Source of the DNA: Anaeromassilibacillus sp. An172
GTDB taxonomy: Bacteria; Bacillota; Clostridia; Oscillospirales; Acutalibacteraceae
Assembly (NCBI RefSeq): GCF_002160515.1
Contig: NZ_NFKS01000016.1
Span: 1-64,000, forward strand
Direction of reading: 5' to 3'
Length of the DNA: 64,000 bases
This document shows, piece after piece, positions 59,832 through 64,000 of the stretch. A program made the translations under genes and the position numbers. Each line of letters starts with the position of its first letter. Positions within the stretch are counted from its first letter, which is position 1. The notes under the pieces were generated by a model. It was not told the DNA's origin and searched no databases. It worked only from the letters and a program-made list of their open reading frames with translations.

Positions 59832-60923
59832 TTGGCTTTGCCTGACTTCATAAGGGAAAAAACAACAATATGGGATTTTTTAAAAAACGACGCCACACCA
59901 CTTGTGCTTTACGGCATGGGTAACGGGGCGGATATTGTAATTTCACAGCTTGAGAAAATCGGAAGAAAGCCCTCGGAAATAATCGCCAGCGACGATTTTG
60001 TCCGTGGTCAGCTTTTTCACGGTTATAAGGTGAAAAAATTAAGTCAGGTGGAAGAGGAGCTTGGTGATTTTATAGTCCTTATATGCTTCGGAACTCAAAT
60101 CGACTCGGTAATAGAAAACATCAAATCAATCGCCCGAAAGCACAAAACCTATGTGGCGTATGTTCCTGTTTTCGGCGAAAATATAATGACAGAAATTTTT
60201 CTTTTAGAGAATATTGATGATATTATAAAAGCCAGAAATCTTTTTAAAGACGAGCCCTCTTTAAAAGCCTTTGACTGCTGTTTAAATTTCTATATTTTCG
60301 GAAAGCTTTTTTATCTTTTTGACTGCGAAAGCGAAAAGGATGAGGTTTTTGAAAATATTTTAAAGCTTGAAAATAACGAAAGCTATCTTGATTTAGGTGC
60401 ATACCGTGGCGACACAATAGAGGAATTTTTAAAATATTCCAAAGGAAAATACAATCACATAACCGCACTGGAGCCGGACAAAAAGACATTTACAAAGCTT
60501 TTAGGCTACGGTGAAAACCTTGAAAACGCCTGCCTTTTAAATAAAGGCATATGGAACAGGGAAGAGGTTCTTTATTTTGAAAACCGCTGTGCCAGAGGTT
60601 CTTCACTTTCCGGAGAAATAAAGGGGAAAAAAGCTCTGCCCGTGGAAGTGACCACCGTTGACGCTTTGGACAGGGAATTTGATTTCACATATATAAAAGC
60701 CGACGTGGAGGGCGCAGAAAAAGAAATGCTTATGGGAAGCCTTGAAACCTTGAAAAAAGGAAAAGCAAAGTGGAACATTGCCGTTTACCATAGAACCGAG
60801 GATTTTTTCAGACTTCCCCTTTTGATACATTCGGTAAATCCCCATTATAAATTCTACATGCGCCACCATAAATACGTACCCTTTTGGGATACAAATATTT
60901 ATTGCGTGCCGGAGGAGTTATAG
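59832..60923 (+). CDS. FkbM family methyltransferase
   Basis: This 363-residue protein has an N-terminal Rossmann-like region (LVLYGMGNGADIVISQLEKIGRKPSEIIASDD) and a C-terminal SAM-dependent methyltransferase domain with YLDLGAYRGDTIEEF (SAM loop), ITALEPDKKTF and the FkbM hallmark FTYIKADVEGAE. It may methylate a sugar or other metabolite. The TTG at 59832 follows GGGGGA, whereas the TTG at 59817 overlaps that site. It is monocistronic and divergent from the aldo/keto reductase gene. Confidence 0.85.
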   Translation: MALPDFIREKTTIWDFLKNDATPLVLYGMGNGADIVISQLEKIGRKPSEIIASDDFVRGQLFHGYKVKKLSQVEEELGDFIVLICFGTQIDSVIENIKSIARKHKTYVAYVPVFGENIMTEIFLLENIDDIIKARNLFKDEPSLKAFDCCLNFYIFGKLFYLFDCESEKDEVFENILKLENNESYLDLGAYRGDTIEEFLKYSKGKYNHITALEPDKKTFTKLLGYGENLENACLLNKGIWNREEVLYFENRCARGSSLSGEIKGKKALPVEVTTVDALDREFDFTYIKADVEGAEKEMLMGSLETLKKGKAKWNIAVYHRTEDFFRLPLLIHSVNPHYKFYMRHHKYVPFWDTNIYCVPEEL

Positions 60924-61273
60924 AATTAAAAATTAAGAATGAATAATTAAGAATTAAAATTATCAATAAGTCACTTTTGTTGTGTGATAAAGTTAAATAA
61001 AAGATAAAACCCCACACCGTAGGGGCGGATTAACATATCCGCCCGGTCGCAGTAGGTTTTATGATAAAAGCAAGTTATTTTATAACGATGATTTTCACCG
61101 TTAGATGAACCAAATCCACATTTTAAAATATGTTTTGGGTCGGTTTTATTATTTAGCATATTCTCCGTAAACAGGTATATTTTTGTTATCCGGTGTTGCT
61201 TTACCGGGCGCACATGATAGTGCGCCCCTACGATGATAGTTCTTTAAAAGAATAAAAAGAAAAAGTTAACTGA
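60924..61273. other. intergenic stretch with a short-repeat pair
   Basis: AT-rich AAGAATTAA-type repeats (60927-60960) are followed by a 215-base segment bounded by CGTAGGGGCGG (61018) and CGCCCCTACG (61232). Inside each end is another inverse motif: GGCGGAT/ATCCGCC at the left and GCGCAC/GTGCGC at the right. No gene is recognised. Confidence 0.5.
61018..61232. repeat. MITE-like inverted-repeat segment
   Basis: The outer ends CGTAGGGGCG and CGCCCCTACG are perfect inverse copies. Inner hairpins ATCCGCCCGGT and ACCGGGCGCAC share ACCGGGCG in inverse orientation. The segment has no coding capacity and may be a small non-autonomous mobile repeat. Confidence 0.5.
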
Positions 61274-61358
61274 GAGCGAGCCATTCCAAAGATTAAAGAA
61301 AACGTCTCGCCCGCCTTGTAATGATGTTAATTTCCAAGAGGAAGTTCTGCAAGGCGGA
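61274..61358 (-). repeat. paired-hairpin repeat, reverse copy upstream of coaX
   Basis: On the minus strand it reads TCCGCCTTGCAG, loop, TACAAGGCGGGCGAGAC and the second stem ending in GGCTCGCTC. The first stem has GCCTTG/CAAGGC where the aminotransferase pair has GACCTG/CAGGTC. A forward copy with the same stem lies after birA at 63892, so the vitamin cluster is bracketed in the same way as the aminotransferase. Confidence 0.75.
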
Positions 61359-61387
61359 TATAAAAAATAAAGGTGGGATAAAAATAA

Positions 61388-62161
61388 ATGATACTTTGTG
61401 TTGATGTGGGAAATACCAATATAACTATGGGAATATTTAAAGATAAAAAGCTTGTGCTTAAAACAAAGATTTCCACTGATAAGGGAAAAACGGCGGACGA
61501 ATACGCCATAGAGATTTTCACTATGTTTAGGGTGTACAGCATAGAGCTTTCCGATGTTGACGGCTGTATTATAGGCAGTGTTGTGCCTCAGGTCACTTCA
61601 CAGCTTAAAGAAGCTTTGAAAAATCTTTTCGGATGCACTCCTTTGATTGTGGGCGCAGGCATTAAAACAGGACTTAATATTAAGATAGATTCGCCGGAAA
61701 CCTTGGGCGCTGATTTAGTTGTGGGCTGTGTTGCGGCGGCAGAGCTGTACCCCTGCCCATGCATTGTTATCTGCATGGGAACAGCCACCACCATATGCTA
61801 TATGGATAAAAATAAAGCCATGTGCGGCGGAGCTATAATGCCGGGCGTGTCACTTTCTTTAAACGCTTTAACTACAACCAGTGCACTTTTGCCCAGCGTT
61901 TCCCTTGACGCTACAAAAAGCGTTATCGGCAAAAACACAAACGACTGTATAAAGTCGGGAGTTGTGTGGGGAGCCGTGTGCATGCTTGACGGAATGATTG
62001 AAAAAATCGAAGAGGAAAGCAAAAGCGACTGCACCATTGTGGCGTCCGGCGACCTTTCTCCGGTTATTGTAAGCCACTGCAAGCGAAAAATCATTGTAAA
62101 GGACGACCTTATAATGCAGGGTCTTAGAATTATATATGAGAAGAACAAAAAATTAAATTAA
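61388..62161 (+). CDS. coaX: type III pantothenate kinase
   Basis: This 257-residue ASKHA-fold kinase catalyses the first step of coenzyme A synthesis, phosphorylation of pantothenate. The phosphate-binding strand DVGNTNITMG is at the N-terminus, the middle has GADLVV with the catalytic Asp, and MGTATT and GGAIMPGV follow. The length is typical of CoaX, which needs a monovalent cation. It is the first gene of a three-gene cluster with an ECF S component and birA. GGTGGGA lies before the ATG. Confidence 0.94.
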   Translation: MILCVDVGNTNITMGIFKDKKLVLKTKISTDKGKTADEYAIEIFTMFRVYSIELSDVDGCIIGSVVPQVTSQLKEALKNLFGCTPLIVGAGIKTGLNIKIDSPETLGADLVVGCVAAAELYPCPCIVICMGTATTICYMDKNKAMCGGAIMPGVSLSLNALTTTSALLPSVSLDATKSVIGKNTNDCIKSGVVWGAVCMLDGMIEKIEEESKSDCTIVASGDLSPVIVSHCKRKIIVKDDLIMQGLRIIYEKNKKLN

Positions 62162-62176
62162 GGATTGGTGATTAAC

Positions 62177-62824
62177 ATGTCAAAAAAAGAAAAGCAAATA
62201 CCTTTAAAGTCGGTTATCGGTTTGGCTGTATTTGCCCTGATAATTGTTGTTATGGCTTTCACTCCGGCAGGATTTTTGAAAACCGGAAACCTTGAGGCCT
62301 CTTTCCTGGTTGTTCCTGTGGCAATTGGCGCAATTTTACTGGGACCAACTTATGGTGCAGTGCTGGGACTTGTTATGGGTGTTGTTTCCTTTGCCCAGTG
62401 CTTCGGAGCAAGCGACATGGGTTCGGCTCTTTTCGGAGTAAGCGCAGTAAACACTTTTTTGCTCTGCGTAATTCCAAGAGTTATATGCGGCTGGATGGCA
62501 GGTGTTTTCTATGACCTTTTAAGCAAAATCGACAAGACAGGTTTTGTTCCTCAGATTGCCGCCGCTGTTGTATGTCCTATTTTTAATTTTATTCTTTTTA
62601 TGCTGGGACTTTCACTGCTGTTCGGTCAAACCCCTTATCTTTTAAATTTACAGACACAAATGAACGCTTCAGGAATAGGCTTTTATTTTGCTTTGGGCGG
62701 AATGAATTTGCTTTATGAGCTTTTGGCTTCTGTGGTTTTGACAACAGGTATCAGCACTTTAATTTTAAAATTCAAAAACCGAAACAAGGTAAAGGAAGAA
62801 GTCTCCGAAAAAGACAAAAAATAA
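62177..62824 (+). CDS. ECF transporter S component, probably for pantothenate
   Basis: This 215-residue membrane protein with about six hydrophobic segments resembles energy-coupling factor S components. It contains FLVVPVAIGAILLGPTYGAVLGLVMGVVSFAQCFGASDMG, typical of the group, and ends in a basic tail. It binds a vitamin and needs a shared EcfAAT module encoded elsewhere. Pantothenate is suggested by coaX. Biotin is possible because birA follows, but the sequence does not resemble BioY. The ATG at 62177 is preferred over a GTG at 62165. Confidence 0.8.
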   Translation: MSKKEKQIPLKSVIGLAVFALIIVVMAFTPAGFLKTGNLEASFLVVPVAIGAILLGPTYGAVLGLVMGVVSFAQCFGASDMGSALFGVSAVNTFLLCVIPRVICGWMAGVFYDLLSKIDKTGFVPQIAAAVVCPIFNFILFMLGLSLLFGQTPYLLNLQTQMNASGIGFYFALGGMNLLYELLASVVLTTGISTLILKFKNRNKVKEEVSEKDKK

Positions 62825-62837
62825 ACGGTGAAAACTT

Positions 62838-63806
62838 ATGAACAAGGATATTTTAAATACACTTTTGGATGCTAATGACTTCGTGTCCGGTCAGGAGCTT
62901 TCCGACAAGCTGGGGGTCACACGCACCACCATATGCAACAACATAAAGGAAATCAGAAAAGCAGGTTTTGAGGTTGAGTCAGTCACAAACAAAGGCTACA
63001 AAATAACCCAGAAAACCAAAAACATAAACGCCGTTCTGATAGAAAGAAATCTGAAAACAAAAACCCTGGGCAGAACCATTTACGAAACCGAGGAAACTCC
63101 CTCCACAAACACATATTTAAAGCAGGCGTCACTGGAGGGCTGTCCCGACGGCGCACTGGCTGTAACTCATCTGCAAACCGCCGGAAAGGGCAGGCTTGGC
63201 AGAGTGTGGAAAACAGAAAAGGACTCCTCCGCCATTATGTCCTATATCTTAATGCCTGAGATCTCACCAAAGGATATAGCCGCCGTAACCCAGGTTGTAG
63301 GACTTGCGGTGTGCAGAACCCTCAACCGTCTTTACAACATTGGCTGTGAAATAAAATGGCCCAACGACATTATCTGCAAAAACAAAAAGCTATGCGGTAT
63401 ACTCTGCGAAATGTCCGCAGAGCTGGACAGGGTGAACTACATAATCCCCGGAATAGGAATAAACTGTGACCAGGAAAGCTTCCCAGAGGAAATCGCCCAC
63501 AAAGCGACATCAATCTATCTTGAAACAGGGGAGCATCCCGACAAAAATCTTATTGTTGCCGAGATACTAAACGAAACTGAAAAAATTCTTTTAACCACCG
63601 GTTTCGCCTTTGACCGCCCTTTAATAGAGGAATACACATCTCTTTGCGCCACCATAGGCAGGCAGGTGCAATTTTACCGTGACGGAAATCAGATGTCAGG
63701 CACAGCGGTTGCCATAACCGGCGACGGGGAACTTGTTGTGGAAACAGAAAACCACCAATCTTTCCTAATAAATTCCGGCGAAGTAACCGTCCAAGGCATC
63801 TACTAA
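62838..63806 (+). CDS. birA: bifunctional biotin--protein ligase and biotin operon repressor
   Basis: This 322-residue BirA has an N-terminal winged helix (VSGQELSDKLGVTRTTICNNIKEIRKAG), a catalytic domain with AGKGRLGRVW for biotinyl-AMP and IKWPNDI with the key Lys, and a C-terminal SH3-like domain. It joins biotin to carboxylase carrier proteins and uses biotinyl-AMP as a co-repressor. Its neighbours are vitamin and cofactor genes. Two paired-hairpin repeats follow the stop codon. Confidence 0.95.
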   Translation: MNKDILNTLLDANDFVSGQELSDKLGVTRTTICNNIKEIRKAGFEVESVTNKGYKITQKTKNINAVLIERNLKTKTLGRTIYETEETPSTNTYLKQASLEGCPDGALAVTHLQTAGKGRLGRVWKTEKDSSAIMSYILMPEISPKDIAAVTQVVGLAVCRTLNRLYNIGCEIKWPNDIICKNKKLCGILCEMSAELDRVNYIIPGIGINCDQESFPEEIAHKATSIYLETGEHPDKNLIVAEILNETEKILLTTGFAFDRPLIEEYTSLCATIGRQVQFYRDGNQMSGTAVAITGDGELVVETENHQSFLINSGEVTVQGIY

Positions 63807-63829
63807 TTTTAATTCCGCTTTTTTTAGTT

Positions 63830-63884
63830 CCGCCATGCTTAACTTTCATATGACGGTTAGGTTCTGCACATGGCGGGCGAGTCT
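63830..63884 (+). repeat. paired-hairpin repeat, forward copy (first hairpin)
   Basis: TCCGCCATG pairs with CATGGCGG and is followed by GCGAGTC. The stem pair GCCATG/CATGGC differs from the other copies with both sides changed together. Confidence 0.7.
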
Positions 63885-63891
63885 TTTATTT

Positions 63892-63979
63892 CCGCCTTGC
63901 AGGACTTTACTTTAAAAATAAACATTATTTCAAGGCGGGCGAGACCTTTTCCGCAATCTTTGGAATGGCTCGCTCTTGG
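63892..63979 (+). repeat. paired-hairpin repeat, forward copy (both hairpins)
   Basis: TCCGCCTTG pairs with CAAGGCGG, followed by GCGAGACC, TTTTCCGCA and TTGGAATGGCTCGC. It matches the reverse copy at 61274 in its stem and bounds the coaX-ECF-birA cluster on the right. Confidence 0.75.
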
Positions 63980-64000
63980 TAAGGTTTAGTTTTGAATTAT

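Noticed and set aside
62165-62824. S component as BioY because birA follows
   Set aside because: The sequence does not resemble BioY, and coaX is the directly coupled upstream gene. Pantothenate is the better guess.

Overview
The window is a chromosomal segment of a spore-forming, gut-type Firmicute of the class Clostridia, most likely a Ruminococcus-like member of the Oscillospiraceae. The evidence is two complete secreted proteins and one decayed gene ending in dockerin modules (cellulosome or amylosome style), a stage V sporulation gene, Zur-controlled zinc uptake, and moderate to low GC. A large mobile island interrupts the chromosome. No rRNA, tRNA or CRISPR array was recognised.

Chromosomal left flank (1-12.9 kb): a class I/II aminotransferase and trpS, bordered by a dispersed paired-hairpin repeat; a znuB-znuC-znuA-zur zinc operon with a consensus promoter overlapping a palindromic Zur-type box; an ammonium transporter fused to a PII domain with a hairpin-rich leader; an orphan spoVAE; a NifU/IscU-like scaffold paired with the GGGtGRT protein; a lone LytTR regulator; and a secreted transglutaminase-like/leucine-rich-repeat/dockerin protein.

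Mobile island (about 12.98-52.54 kb): this looks like two nested elements. The outer element (about 15 kb once the insert is removed) has an 11-bp inverted repeat at its ends. It carries ParB, a RepA-type initiator, a cysteine-rich VLP protein, an iteron-like array, and a complete type I restriction-modification locus. That locus has two hsdS genes, a tyrosine recombinase and four inverted copies of a 15-bp site, so it should be phase variable. Its serine recombinase gene is split exactly between two codons. The first 37 codons, with the catalytic Ser, lie at 39.2 kb and the rest at 13.0-14.6 kb. The 24.5 kb between them is the inner element, a Tn4451-like mobilizable unit with its own TnpX-type recombinase, TnpW, TnpV, a MobA/MobL relaxase, a structured oriT-like region and a decayed primase.

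The cargo of the inner element is the most unusual part of the window. It is a single-strand operon of about 12.8 kb starting at a strong promoter at 28.27 kb. In order it encodes a two-helix membrane protein, an Hsp70/actin-fold ATPase, a MerR-like HTH coiled-coil protein, a membrane protein with a possible GrpE-like end, an unknown protein, a Ycf46-like AAA+ ATPase, an HExxH metalloprotease-like protein, an unknown protein, an EcsC protein, an HD hydrolase, a Sel1-repeat protein, a winged-helix protein, DUF1810, a 2H phosphoesterase, an LMW-PTP-like phosphatase and a 43-residue peptide. Two intercistronic hairpins preceded by a shared sequence block bracket the Hsp70 gene. I do not recognise this as a described system. 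A stress-response, defence or maintenance role is inference only.

Chromosomal right flank (52.6-64 kb): a dockerin esterase coupled to a broken GH20 glycosidase gene, a DUF1624-type membrane protein, a 44-residue membrane protein, an aldo/keto reductase, an FkbM methyltransferase, and a vitamin/cofactor cluster (coaX, an ECF S component, birA) flanked by further inverted copies of the paired-hairpin repeat.
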